DNA from: Vallitaleaceae bacterium
GTDB lineage: Bacteria > Bacillota > Clostridia > Lachnospirales > Vallitaleaceae
DNA: 10,142 nucleotides
Assembly: GCA_027858555.1 (NCBI GenBank)
Contig: JAQICP010000566.1
Coordinates: 1-10,142 of the forward strand
Direction: 5' to 3'
Shown here piece after piece: positions 1 to 7,056 of this stretch; the stretch's first letter is position 1; each line of letters begins with the position of its first letter. The notes under the pieces are model-generated. The model was not told the origin of the DNA, ran no database searches, and was given only the letters and a program-made list of their open reading frames with translations. Position numbers and translations under genes: made by a program.

Positions 1-1
1 T

Positions 2-46
2 GGTTACACAGAAGTTCTTGAAATACTGAACATCAGATTAACCTAA
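2..46 (+). CDS. Possible 3' end of an upstream gene (partial)
   Basis: Reading from base 2, the window opens with an uninterrupted 14-codon frame (GYTEVLEILNIRLT) ending in TAA at 44-46. The other two forward frames stop at 21 and 27. A strong hairpin begins 22 bases after this stop, as expected at the end of a gene. The fragment is too short to assign to a family and could be chance. The case rests only on the open frame and the hairpin placement. Confidence 0.35.
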   Translation, partial: GYTEVLEILNIRLT

Positions 47-68
47 AAGGCATAGTACAGTACATCTG

Positions 69-110
69 ATAATTAAGAGCATACAAGCCCCAAAGTATGC
101 TCTTAATTAT
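69..110. terminator. Strong hairpin, probable terminator between the upstream gene and feoA
   Basis: A perfect 16-bp inverted repeat (69-84 with 95-110) surrounds a 10-base loop (85-94). The stem starts in an A/T-rich stretch and ends in TTAATTAT, so on either strand the outer part is A/U-rich and the core is mixed. There is no long uninterrupted U-tract after the stem. It is therefore a likely but imperfect intrinsic terminator. It lies between the putative end of an upstream gene and the feoA promoter, where a terminator is expected. Confidence 0.55.
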
Positions 111-151
111 GTTACAAAAGATTTGAATTTAGTCAAAGCATTTCAATTGCA

Positions 152-169
152 GATATCAATATTGACATC
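152..169. promoter_or_regulatory. Imperfect palindrome over the feo -35 box, candidate metalloregulator operator
   Basis: GATATCAATATTGACATC is an 18-base palindrome broken only at the base pair 155/166. Its centre is the perfect 10-mer TCAATATTGA (156-165), which covers part of the -35 box. A repressor bound here would block RNA polymerase, and feo operons are commonly repressed by Fur- or DtxR-type proteins when iron is plentiful. The sequence is not a clear match to either classical Fur or DtxR consensus, so the regulator is unassigned. Palindromes arise easily in A/T-rich DNA. Confidence 0.35.
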
Positions 170-190
170 AGTTCTCAATTAGGGTAGAAT
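162..190 (+). promoter_or_regulatory. Sigma-A promoter of the feo operon
   Basis: A perfect -35 box TTGACA (162-167) is separated by 17 bases from TAGAAT (185-190), which differs from the consensus -10 TATAAT at one base. The predicted transcription start is near 197, giving a 5' leader of about 50 bases before feoA. The leader is very A/T-rich and ends in the ribosome-binding site TAGAGG (235-240), six bases before the ATG. This is the best promoter in the window. Confidence 0.75.
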
Positions 191-246
191 GAAGGTGCTT
201 GGAAATATAAAAAATATTTATATAAAAAATAGATTAGAGGTAAAAA

Positions 247-570
247 ATGATACTTAGTGAAGGCAGAAAAGGTGATGAATTCACTATTATTCTAATGGAT
301 ACAGAACCAAAAGTAAAAAAAAGATTACAAGATATGGGTCTTACCCATGGCACTATTGTTAAAGTTATATCATTCTATGCCAATAATGCTTTTATTTTGA
401 AGATTAGAGGTTCACGTATTGTAATAGGCAAAGATATAGCGGGGCATATCCATGTAGAACCCATGGTATGCAATATATGTAAAAAAGAAAAGCATAGGCA
501 TGGGCATGGAAGTGGACCTGGAAGTGGACATGGACATGAGCATTGTAATCATAGAAAGAAGGATATATAA
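247..570 (+). CDS. feoA: FeoA, ferrous iron transport accessory protein with Cys/His-rich tail
   Basis: This is a 107-residue cytosolic partner of the FeoB permease. Residues 1-73 are a complete FeoA SH3-like domain: the start resembles other FeoA proteins (ILSEGRKGDEF), followed by a central KKRLQDMGLTHGTIVKV segment and a closing beta strand around GSRIVIGKDIAGHIHVEP. FeoA is normally about 75 residues. Here a tail at 74-107 adds three cysteines (C75, C78, C100), including a CxxC, and seven histidines (H83, H85, H87, H95, H97, H99, H102) among glycines. These are plausible metal ligands. The DNA for the tail contains a 12-base repeating unit, suggesting growth by slippage. The ATG has a ribosome-binding site at 235-240. 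The stop codon shares its last base with the feoB start (TAATG), so the two are probably translationally coupled. Family assignment is secure; the tail's role is inferred. Confidence 0.93.
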   Translation: MILSEGRKGDEFTIILMDTEPKVKKRLQDMGLTHGTIVKVISFYANNAFILKIRGSRIVIGKDIAGHIHVEPMVCNICKKEKHRHGHGSGPGSGHGHEHCNHRKKDI

Positions 571-2684
571 TGCTAAATAATGATAGTAGACATAAACGAT
601 ATAAATTAGAAAAAGAAGGGCAACAGCAGGAGCAAAAGCTAGAACAAAATCAACAATCAGAACAAAAGATGAAGCAGCGTGGACAAAAGAAGCGAAGGCA
701 ACATAGTAATCGTATTGAACACGAGCATATTAAAGTGGCATTTGTAGGGAATCCTAACTGTGGCAAAACCACATTGTTCAATATGTACACAGGTGCAAAG
801 CATAAAGTATGCAATTGGCCTGGTGTAACAGTTGAAAAGAAAGAAGGCTTTTACAAACATGACGGCCATCATTTCACTTTAATTGATTTACCGGGCATCT
901 ATAGTATCTCACCATATTCCATGGAGGAAATCCTGACACGTGAATATATCTTAAATTATGAGCCAGATGTGATTGTGAATATCATTGATGCTTATAATTT
1001 AGAACGAAACCTTTATCTGACTTTACAGTTAATAGAGCTGGGAAAACCTGTCATAATTGCTCTGAATATGATGGATATTGTAGACGAAAGAGGCATGTTC
1101 ATTGATTCAGAGCGACTATCAGAGGAGCTTAGTATACCTGTAGTGCCCATTGTTGCTACAAAAAGAAGCAATGCGACAAAGTTGATTCATCAGATATTAA
1201 AAACGGGTCATCATAAAATGGAATATGAGCCGATCAGCATTGATTACGGTATTGAAATTGAAAAGAAAATAAAAGATATTAAAACAGAACTGGATTTAGG
1301 GAAGAATGATCCGATTATTAATCGCTGGATGGCCCTTAAACTATTAGAACATGACAAGGAAATTATTAAAAAATTACCCGATATCAAGTTAGAAGTGGCA
1401 AATTATGAAGAAGCCATAGCGGGTATTAAATATAATTACATTAATTGCTTCATGCCTTTTGTCTTATCAGGAGACGAGGACGAAAAAGAGCATTTTTCTG
1501 ATAAGCTAGATAAGGTGCTCACCAATACGTATATTGGCATACCGATATTTCTATTGATGATGGTTTTGGTATTCGGATTTACATTTACTGTGGGTAACTA
1601 TATAGCAGGATTTTTTGATGTGGGCTTTGGGTTTGTTGCAGAAGCGGTGGGCAATTTTTTAAGGTCACTTTCGGTAGCTGATTGGCTGATATCATTAATT
1701 GTTGACGGTGTCATAGCTGGTGTTGGTGGCATACTTATATTTTTGCCTAACATTGCGTGCCTATTTTTTGCCATGTCCTTATTGGAAGACAGTGGCTATA
1801 TGGCAAGGGTGGCACTCTTAATGGATCGCTATATGAAAAAATTAGGGCTAAATGGCAAAGCTTTTATTCCCATGCTATTGGGATTTGGGTGTTCGGTACC
1901 TGCCATCATGACTGCTAGAACACTTGATAATGAGCGGGAACGATTAACAACCATACTAATCACACCGTTTATGTCATGTAGCGCTAAGATACCGATTTAT
2001 GTCTTGTTTTCAAGAGTGTTTTTTCCTGGAAATGAATTGATTATCACCTTTTCATTATATATACTGGGTATCCTTATTGCAATATTAGTTGCATTGGTCT
2101 TTAAAAAAGCCAGTCGTAATAAGGCGGGCAGCTCACTTATTATGGAACTGCCAACTTACAAAAGACCAAGTTTCAAATCAACCATGATCTATGTCTATGA
2201 AAAGGTGAAGAGTTATGTCATAAAAGCTGGAACGGTCATATTTGTGGCTTCGGTAATCATATGGGTTGTTTTGAATTTCAATTTTACTGGCATGGTAGGA
2301 ATGAATGAGAGTATTGGCGCTGATATAGGCAGAGCAGTTGCACCTTTATTCAGTCCTTTGGGTTTTGGTAATTGGGAAGCCACACTGGCGCTCATTGCAG
2401 GTATATCGGGTAAAGAAATTGTGGTCAGTTCAATGGCAGTCATATACGGTGTATCAAACGGTGGTTTTAGTGAAGCATTACGCGCAGCTGGGTTTACTGG
2501 CCTCAGTGCTTATGCTTTTATGATATTCAGCTTACTGTATACACCTTGCGTAGCGACAATAGCCATCATAAAGAAAGAAACTAATTCATGGAAATGGACC
2601 ATTACCTCAGTCGTGTATCAGATTATTGTGGCATGGTTAGTTGCCTGCCTGTTTTATCAAGTCGGTATGTTTTTCATGAAATAG
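570..2684 (+). CDS. feoB: FeoB, ferrous iron uptake GTPase permease
   Basis: This 704-residue inner-membrane Fe(II) importer is driven or gated by a cytosolic GTPase domain. The G motifs are visible: G1 GNPNCGKTT (60-68), G2 threonine in PGVTVEKKEG (T87), G3 DLPG (106-109) and G4 NMMD (166-169), with a G5-like segment near 195-200. A helical GDI-like region spans roughly 225-300, and hydrophobic membrane segments run from about 322 to 700. Core signatures are LEDSGYMARVA (405-415), GFGCSVPAIM (438-447), SCSAKIPIY (469-477), SGKE (613-616) and YTPCVATI (657-664). All of these match intact FeoB. Unusually, about 53 Lys/Gln/Glu-rich residues precede the G domain, whereas most FeoB proteins start within a few residues of it. 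The start at 570 is supported by an AGAAGGA site in the feoA end and by the TAATG junction. An internal start cannot be excluded. Confidence 0.97.
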   Translation: MLNNDSRHKRYKLEKEGQQQEQKLEQNQQSEQKMKQRGQKKRRQHSNRIEHEHIKVAFVGNPNCGKTTLFNMYTGAKHKVCNWPGVTVEKKEGFYKHDGHHFTLIDLPGIYSISPYSMEEILTREYILNYEPDVIVNIIDAYNLERNLYLTLQLIELGKPVIIALNMMDIVDERGMFIDSERLSEELSIPVVPIVATKRSNATKLIHQILKTGHHKMEYEPISIDYGIEIEKKIKDIKTELDLGKNDPIINRWMALKLLEHDKEIIKKLPDIKLEVANYEEAIAGIKYNYINCFMPFVLSGDEDEKEHFSDKLDKVLTNTYIGIPIFLLMMVLVFGFTFTVGNYIAGFFDVGFGFVAEAVGNFLRSLSVADWLISLIVDGVIAGVGGILIFLPNIACLFFAMSLLEDSGYMARVALLMDRYMKKLGLNGKAFIPMLLGFGCSVPAIMTARTLDNERERLTTILITPFMSCSAKIPIYVLFSRVFFPGNELIITFSLYILGILIAILVALVFKKASRNKAGSSLIMELPTYKRPSFKSTMIYVYEKVKSYVIKAGTVIFVASVIIWVVLNFNFTGMVGMNESIGADIGRAVAPLFSPLGFGNWEATLALIAGISGKEIVVSSMAVIYGVSNGGFSEALRAAGFTGLSAYAFMIFSLLYTPCVATIAIIKKETNSWKWTITSVVYQIIVAWLVACLFYQVGMFFMK

Positions 2685-2736
2685 ACCTAGATTGTTACAG
2701 TAAATTGATTAGAAAGATTAAATTGGAAGTGATTAG

Positions 2737-2880
2737 ATGACGACATATATAGTACTGGCAGTTCTTGTTGTGGCACTTGGTGCAGCTTTTTTATACATTC
2801 GGAAACATAAAAATCACAAATGTAACGGATGCAGTGGTTGTGCATACAGCAATGAATGCGATGAAATAGATAAAAAATAA
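2737..2880 (+). CDS. FeoB-associated Cys-rich membrane protein
   Basis: This 47-residue gene starts at ATG 2737, with GGAAGTG (2725-2731) as a ribosome-binding site. One hydrophobic segment (residues 4-20, YIVLAVLVVALGAAFLY) is followed by a basic stretch (RKHKNHK) and a cysteine cluster, C29, C32, C35 and C41, in the pattern CxxCxxCx5C. This matches the small FeoB-associated Cys-rich family found directly downstream of feoB in Firmicutes: an N-terminal anchor with a short cytosolic Cys tail. The basic residues after the helix suggest that the Cys end is cytoplasmic. Its role is not firmly established; proposed functions are Fe(II) handling or stabilising FeoB, loosely like FeoC. It lies 52 bases after feoB with no visible terminator between, so it is probably in the same operon. 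Assignment rests on architecture and position. Confidence 0.85.
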   Translation: MTTYIVLAVLVVALGAAFLYIRKHKNHKCNGCSGCAYSNECDEIDKK

Positions 2881-2976
2881 AGGATTATACATATAAAAGG
2901 CGTATACTAATAGTGTAGGCATTAAGCGATTTAACATTATATTTTACGAAATCTTAGTGGAATACGGGGGATTGTG

Positions 2977-3984
2977 ATGAATATTAGAGAACGACTTGAA
3001 GCTTTGGAAGAAAAAGTATTAAGCCCATATGCTAGTTTGAGCAAGAATAGCAAAGGCAGAGTAAAAGATGAAGAACCTTGTGATATAAGAACGCCCTATC
3101 AACGGGATAGGGATCGAATAATACATAGTAAAGCTTTTCGTAGATTAATGCATAAGACACAGGTGTTTATAGCGCCCGAAGGCGATCATTACAGGACAAG
3201 GCTTACACATACCCTAGAAGTGGCGCAGATTGCTAGAACGGTTGCAAGAGCATTAGCCCTTAATGAGGATTTGACAGAAGCTATTGCGCTAGGTCATGAT
3301 TTAGGTCATACGCCATTTGGTCATGCCGGTGAAGCGGTACTTGATACCATATGTCCAGTGGGATTTAAGCATTATGAACAAAGTATCAGAATTGTAGAAC
3401 ATTTGGCTAATAATGGCAATGGTCTTAATTTGTCATGGGAAGTAAAAGATGGCATTCTTAATCACCCGACAAAAGGCAGTCCAAGTACCATGGAAGGTCA
3501 GATTGTTAGGTACGCTGATAAGATTGCCTATATTAATCATGACATAGATGATGCGGTACGAGGCAAAATCATGAAAGAAGAAGATCTCCCTAAAGATATC
3601 ATTGCCATATTAGGTGGCAGTCCAAGAACTCGAATCAATACAATGATACACGATATGGTTGAGCATAGCGAAGACAAAGATTCTATCATAATGAGTAATG
3701 AAGTACAAACAGCAATGCTAACCCTTAGAAAATACATGTTTGACCATGTCTATATTGGTTCAACAGCAAAAGATCACGAAAAAAAAGCACAAAATATGCT
3801 AGAACAGCTATATAATCACTTCTATCAAAAACCAGTCCAAATGCCTGATGAATATCAGGAGATGATTGATTCTGGTGAGAATATAGATCGAGTCGTATGT
3901 GATTATATCTCAGGGATGACGGACCCATATGCCATAAGAACATTTTACGAGTTGTTTATTCCTTCAACCTGGAAAGAATTATAA
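2977..3984 (+). CDS. HD-domain deoxyguanosinetriphosphate triphosphohydrolase-like protein
   Basis: This 335-residue cytosolic enzyme belongs to the dGTPase/SAMHD1-like HD superfamily, which hydrolyses dNTPs to the deoxynucleoside and triphosphate. Metal-site residues are visible: H78 in RTRLTHTLEVAQIAR, the H107-D108 pair in GHDLGHTPFGHAGE, and D181 in RYADKIAYINHDIDDA. The N-terminal segment RTPYQRDRDRIIHSKAFRRLMHKTQV (about 38-63) is also typical. The length fits the shorter Gram-positive group annotated 'dGTPase-like', whose exact substrate is unsettled, so no gene symbol is given. A GTG at 2974 is in frame just upstream. I prefer ATG 2977 because GGGGG (2966-2970) lies six bases before it and only three before the GTG. 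The gene sits 56 bases before dnaG, consistent with a role in controlling dNTP pools during replication. Confidence 0.93.
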   Translation: MNIRERLEALEEKVLSPYASLSKNSKGRVKDEEPCDIRTPYQRDRDRIIHSKAFRRLMHKTQVFIAPEGDHYRTRLTHTLEVAQIARTVARALALNEDLTEAIALGHDLGHTPFGHAGEAVLDTICPVGFKHYEQSIRIVEHLANNGNGLNLSWEVKDGILNHPTKGSPSTMEGQIVRYADKIAYINHDIDDAVRGKIMKEEDLPKDIIAILGGSPRTRINTMIHDMVEHSEDKDSIIMSNEVQTAMLTLRKYMFDHVYIGSTAKDHEKKAQNMLEQLYNHFYQKPVQMPDEYQEMIDSGENIDRVVCDYISGMTDPYAIRTFYELFIPSTWKEL

Positions 3985-4000
3985 AGGAAATAGCACTTTT

Positions 4001-4036
4001 ATGTCGAATATTGTTATGGTGGCCATAAAGGGGTGA
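4001..4036 (+). other. Possible 11-codon leader ORF between the dgt-like gene and dnaG
   Basis: ATG 4001 opens MSNIVMVAIKG and stops at TGA 4034-4036, overlapping the dnaG ribosome-binding site and ending four bases before the dnaG GTG. A good Shine-Dalgarno string, AAAGGA (3984-3988 region), overlaps the dgt stop and lies about 12 bases upstream, a rather long spacing. Inside it, TTATGG (4014-4019) and CCATAA (4023-4028) form a 6-bp hairpin with a 3-base loop, directly before the dnaG ribosome-binding site. It could couple dnaG translation to upstream ribosomes. An ORF this short can easily be chance. Confidence 0.2.
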
Positions 4037-4040
4037 TTGC

Positions 4041-5813
4041 GTGTTTTATGATGAGAGCTTAGTTGAAGAAATCAGAATTCAAAATGACATAATTGAAGTC
4101 ATTGGTCAACATATTAAGCTACAAAAAAAAGGTAGCTCCCATTTTGGCTTGTGTCCATTTCATAATGAAAAAACACCATCATTTTCAGTTTCAGCAGATA
4201 AGCAGATGTATTACTGCTTTGGTTGCGGTGCTAGTGGTAATGTATATACATATGTCATGGAGTATGAAAACTATTCATTTGTCGATGCCATCAAAGTTTT
4301 AGCAGATCGTGTACATATTAATTTGCCAGAACCAGAGATGTCGGAAGAGACAAAAAAAGCTTATCAATATAAACAAAAATTATTTGATGCGAACAGAGAT
4401 GCTGCTAGGTATTTCTATCAAGGGTTACTTTCTGAAAAAGGCGAGAAAGCTTTAACTTATCTGAATGAGAGAGAACTCTCAGAGACGATTCGTAAAAAGT
4501 TTGGTCTAGGTTATGCTTATTTTTTTAGAGACGACCTGTATAAATATATGGTGTCAAAAGGTTATTCAGAACAGATGCTACTCGACACTGGGTTGATTGC
4601 TGTGGAAAATGGTAATGCAAATGCCTACAGAGATCGGTTCTTTAATCGGGTAATGTTTCCTATATTTGATATACATAACAGGGTGATTGGGTTTGGTGGA
4701 AGGGTACTGGATGATTCTCAACCCAAATACTTGAACTCACCTGAAACAAGATTATTTGATAAGAGTAAGAACTTATATGGACTTAATATCGCACGTAATG
4801 CTAGAAAAGGACATATAATTGTTGTTGAAGGTTACATGGATGTCATTGCCCTTCATCAGGCTGGTTATAATCAGACAGTTGCTTCACTTGGAACAGCCTT
4901 CACACAAGGCCAAGGCAATTTACTAAAACGGTATATTGATGAAATAATCATTGCTTATGATAGTGATTCAGCAGGTGTTAACGCCTCAGTGCGAGCGATC
5001 CCTATATTAGAAAATGCTGGCTTAATTGTTCGAATAGCCAATTTACTACCTTATAAAGATCCTGATGATTATATTAAGTCAAAAGGAGCAGTCGCATTCG
5101 AAAGTGTTATTTCAGCAGCTACACCGGCGTTTATATTTGAGATCAATCAATTGGAGACAAAATATAAGTTAGACGACCCGGAATCTAAAACTAGATTTTT
5201 CTCAGAGATTGCCCGTAGGTTAGTCCATATGGAAAATGAGCTGAAAAGAGAGAATTATCTAGAGACGATTTTAGATAAGTATCAGATTAAAAAAGAAGCA
5301 ATGAATAAAGAGATGGAACTTTTAGGCAAAGATGTTGGCATTGTTCAAGAGCAAAAGCAGACACAGATTGAAGAGAAAAGCAGGCGTAACGAAGAAGCTA
5401 CTTTGGTAACAGAGAAGAATCTGCTAGGGTTTGTTGTGGGGCATAGAGATATCTATGATGCCATTAATCAGTTAATAAAACCGGATATGCTACTAGATGA
5501 GACTTATCAAAGACTTGCTACCATGATATATAAAGCATATGATGAGGATACCTCCTTAGAACCTGCTAGATTTATCAATCAATTTGTAGAAGTCGATGAG
5601 CAGACAAAAGTAGCCAGGGTATTTAATCACAATATTCATGTTGAAAGCCAAGGTCAATTAGAAAAAATGCTCAATGACCTTGTATATCATATAAAAAAAC
5701 AATACATTGATTACATGGCTAGAAAAGTATCTAGTCCAAGTGATTTACAAGCATTACTAGACGAAAAACGTTCAATACAAAATCTGAATATAACATTAAA
5801 GCAAAGAAATTAA
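4041..5813 (+). CDS. dnaG: DNA primase DnaG
   Basis: This 590-residue replicative primase synthesises RNA primers for Okazaki fragments at the fork and works with the DnaB helicase. The N-terminal CHC2 zinc domain is complete (C38, H41, C59, C62; CPFHNEKTPSF then YYCFGCG). The catalytic core follows, with GFGGRVLDD (217-225), KYLNSPET (229-236) and a Toprim fold with E264 in VVEGYMDVIAL and the acidic DSDS site (D307, D309) in AYDSDSAG. The C-terminal third (about 440-590) is more diverged, as expected for the helicase-interaction domain, and includes a charged linker near 437-455. The start is a GTG: AAAGGGGTG (4027-4035) lies five bases before it, and translation from there gives the usual primase N-terminus (FYDESLVEEIRIQNDIIEVI). 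Length is normal for the family. rpoD follows after only 20 bases. Confidence 0.97.
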   Translation: MFYDESLVEEIRIQNDIIEVIGQHIKLQKKGSSHFGLCPFHNEKTPSFSVSADKQMYYCFGCGASGNVYTYVMEYENYSFVDAIKVLADRVHINLPEPEMSEETKKAYQYKQKLFDANRDAARYFYQGLLSEKGEKALTYLNERELSETIRKKFGLGYAYFFRDDLYKYMVSKGYSEQMLLDTGLIAVENGNANAYRDRFFNRVMFPIFDIHNRVIGFGGRVLDDSQPKYLNSPETRLFDKSKNLYGLNIARNARKGHIIVVEGYMDVIALHQAGYNQTVASLGTAFTQGQGNLLKRYIDEIIIAYDSDSAGVNASVRAIPILENAGLIVRIANLLPYKDPDDYIKSKGAVAFESVISAATPAFIFEINQLETKYKLDDPESKTRFFSEIARRLVHMENELKRENYLETILDKYQIKKEAMNKEMELLGKDVGIVQEQKQTQIEEKSRRNEEATLVTEKNLLGFVVGHRDIYDAINQLIKPDMLLDETYQRLATMIYKAYDEDTSLEPARFINQFVEVDEQTKVARVFNHNIHVESQGQLEKMLNDLVYHIKKQYIDYMARKVSSPSDLQALLDEKRSIQNLNITLKQRN

Positions 5814-5833
5814 CCAAGAAAGGATTAGATAGC

Positions 5834-6973
5834 ATGCCAAAAAAACGTGTAAGAAAGCCACTAAGTGAAGAACAAGAAATAATGAGATTTAACAATAAGC
5901 TTGATGAATTAATCGTGATCGCAAAGGTAAACAAAAATGTGCTCGAATACGATGAGATAGAGAGCCATTTTAGCGACATGGTTTTAACACCAGAAAGTAT
6001 CGATACCATCTATGATTTTCTTGAAAAAAGAGGCATCGATACAATTGGGAAGCTACTAGAAGCCCCAGAAGTACTAGAGTCAGAAGAAGAAGATGAGGAA
6101 CCTGAAGTAGAGATCAAACTAGATTTATCATTACCAGACGGCATCAATATTGATGATCCAGTACGGATGTATCTTAAAGAAATTGGAAAAGTTGATTTAC
6201 TGACTGCCGAAGAAGAAGTTACGTTGGCAAAAGCTATGGAAGCTGGCGATTTAATAGCAAAACAAAAACTAGCCGAAGCAAATCTTAGGTTGGTAGTAAG
6301 TATTGCAAAGCGTTATGTTGGTCGTGGTATGCTGTTTTTAGACCTGATTCAAGAAGGTAATCTTGGACTTATTAAAGCTGTTGAAAAATTCGACTATAGA
6401 AAAGGGTACAAATTCAGTACTTATGCTACATGGTGGATTAGGCAAGCGATTACGCGTGCCATTGCTGACCAGGCTAGAACCATCCGTATTCCAGTTCATA
6501 TGGTTGAAACCATTAATAAATTAATTAGAGTATCAAGACAATTACTGCAAGAACTAGGTAGAGATCCATTACCTGAAGAAATTGGTGCGGAACTCGACAT
6601 GCCAGTTGAAAAAGTACGTGAAATTCTCAAGATATCACAAGAGCCTGTTTCCTTAGAAACACCAATAGGTGAAGAAGAGGATAGTCATTTAGGTGATTTC
6701 ATTAAAGATGAGAATGTGCCTGTACCAGCAGAAGCTGCAGCATTTACATTACTAAAAGAACAGCTGATGGAAGTCCTTGACACCTTAACTGACCGTGAAC
6801 AGAAAGTACTAAGATTGCGATTCGGCCTTGATGATGGCAGAGCTAGAACCCTTGAGGAAGTTGGTAGAGAGTTCAATGTAACAAGAGAGCGTATACGACA
6901 GATCGAAGCAAAAGCACTAAGAAAATTACGTCATCCAAGTCGTAGTAGAAAATTAAAGGATTATTTAGAATAG
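5834..6973 (+). CDS. rpoD: Primary sigma factor SigA/RpoD
   Basis: This 379-residue housekeeping sigma factor directs RNA polymerase to -35/-10 promoters. Region 1.1 occupies about 16-78, followed by an acidic linker (EEEDEEPEVE, 84-93). Region 1.2 begins at DPVRMYLKEIG (108-118). Region 2 includes LRLVVSIAKRYVGRGMLFLDLIQEGNLGL and the -10 recognition helix YATWWIRQAITRAIADQARTIR. Region 3 spans about 225-300. Region 4.2 carries the helix-turn-helix TLEEVGREFNVTRERIRQIE (339-358) and ends LRKLRHPSRSRKLKDYLE. Length and motifs match the Firmicute SigA group (often named sigA). The gene is preceded by AAGAAAGGA (5816-5824), nine bases before ATG. It follows dnaG as in the macromolecular synthesis operon. 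The intrinsic terminator at 7057-7110 probably ends this transcription unit. Confidence 0.98.
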   Translation: MPKKRVRKPLSEEQEIMRFNNKLDELIVIAKVNKNVLEYDEIESHFSDMVLTPESIDTIYDFLEKRGIDTIGKLLEAPEVLESEEEDEEPEVEIKLDLSLPDGINIDDPVRMYLKEIGKVDLLTAEEEVTLAKAMEAGDLIAKQKLAEANLRLVVSIAKRYVGRGMLFLDLIQEGNLGLIKAVEKFDYRKGYKFSTYATWWIRQAITRAIADQARTIRIPVHMVETINKLIRVSRQLLQELGRDPLPEEIGAELDMPVEKVREILKISQEPVSLETPIGEEEDSHLGDFIKDENVPVPAEAAAFTLLKEQLMEVLDTLTDREQKVLRLRFGLDDGRARTLEEVGREFNVTRERIRQIEAKALRKLRHPSRSRKLKDYLE

Positions 6974-6989
6974 AATTAAGGTTATTGAA

Positions 6990-7028
6990 ATACTATCATT
7001 AATTGTTTTTTATAAAGAATAATAGTAT
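6990..7028 (+). other. AT-rich hairpin downstream of rpoD
   Basis: ATACTATCATT (6990-7000) pairs with AATAATAGTAT (7018-7028) at 10 of 11 positions around a loop containing a six-T run (7005-7010). It begins 17 bases after the rpoD stop. It has almost no G/C and its T-run is in the loop rather than after the stem, so it is unlikely to be the main terminator. It could be a 3'-end stabilising structure or chance pairing in A/T-rich DNA. Confidence 0.3.
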
Positions 7029-7036
7029 ACAAGTTT

Positions 7037-7056
7037 AAACAAGCGCAAACAAGCGC
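7037..7056 (+). repeat. Two tandem copies of a 10-bp unit (AAACAAGCGC)
   Basis: AAACAAGCGC occurs twice in direct succession (7037-7046 and 7047-7056), immediately followed by the A-run that forms the base of the terminator. The repeat looks like a short slippage duplication. It has a slightly higher G/C content than the surrounding spacer. No function is evident. Confidence 0.6.

Noticed and set aside
35..50. DtxR-type half-site (TTAACCTAA) near the window start
   Set aside because: Only one half of the palindrome is present, and it overlaps the stop of the putative upstream gene, over 100 bases from the feo promoter.
657..872. Minus-strand open frame within feoB
   Set aside because: It lies antisense to the highly conserved FeoB G domain, has no recognisable motif and is a shadow of the real gene. 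The same applies to the antisense frames at 2213-2443, 3537-3737, 3725-3943, 5731-6009, 6685-6876 and 9352-9555.
2338..2523. Alternative plus-strand frame within feoB
   Set aside because: It lies entirely inside a conserved FeoB membrane region in another frame, with no ribosome-binding site or family resemblance. The similar frame 4093-4302 inside the primase zinc domain was rejected for the same reason.
2881..2976. Separate promoter for the dgt-like gene
   Set aside because: TATACT (2903-2908) could be a -10 box, but no acceptable -35 box sits at a suitable distance. I also see no clear terminator for the feo operon here, so the transcript boundary is left open.
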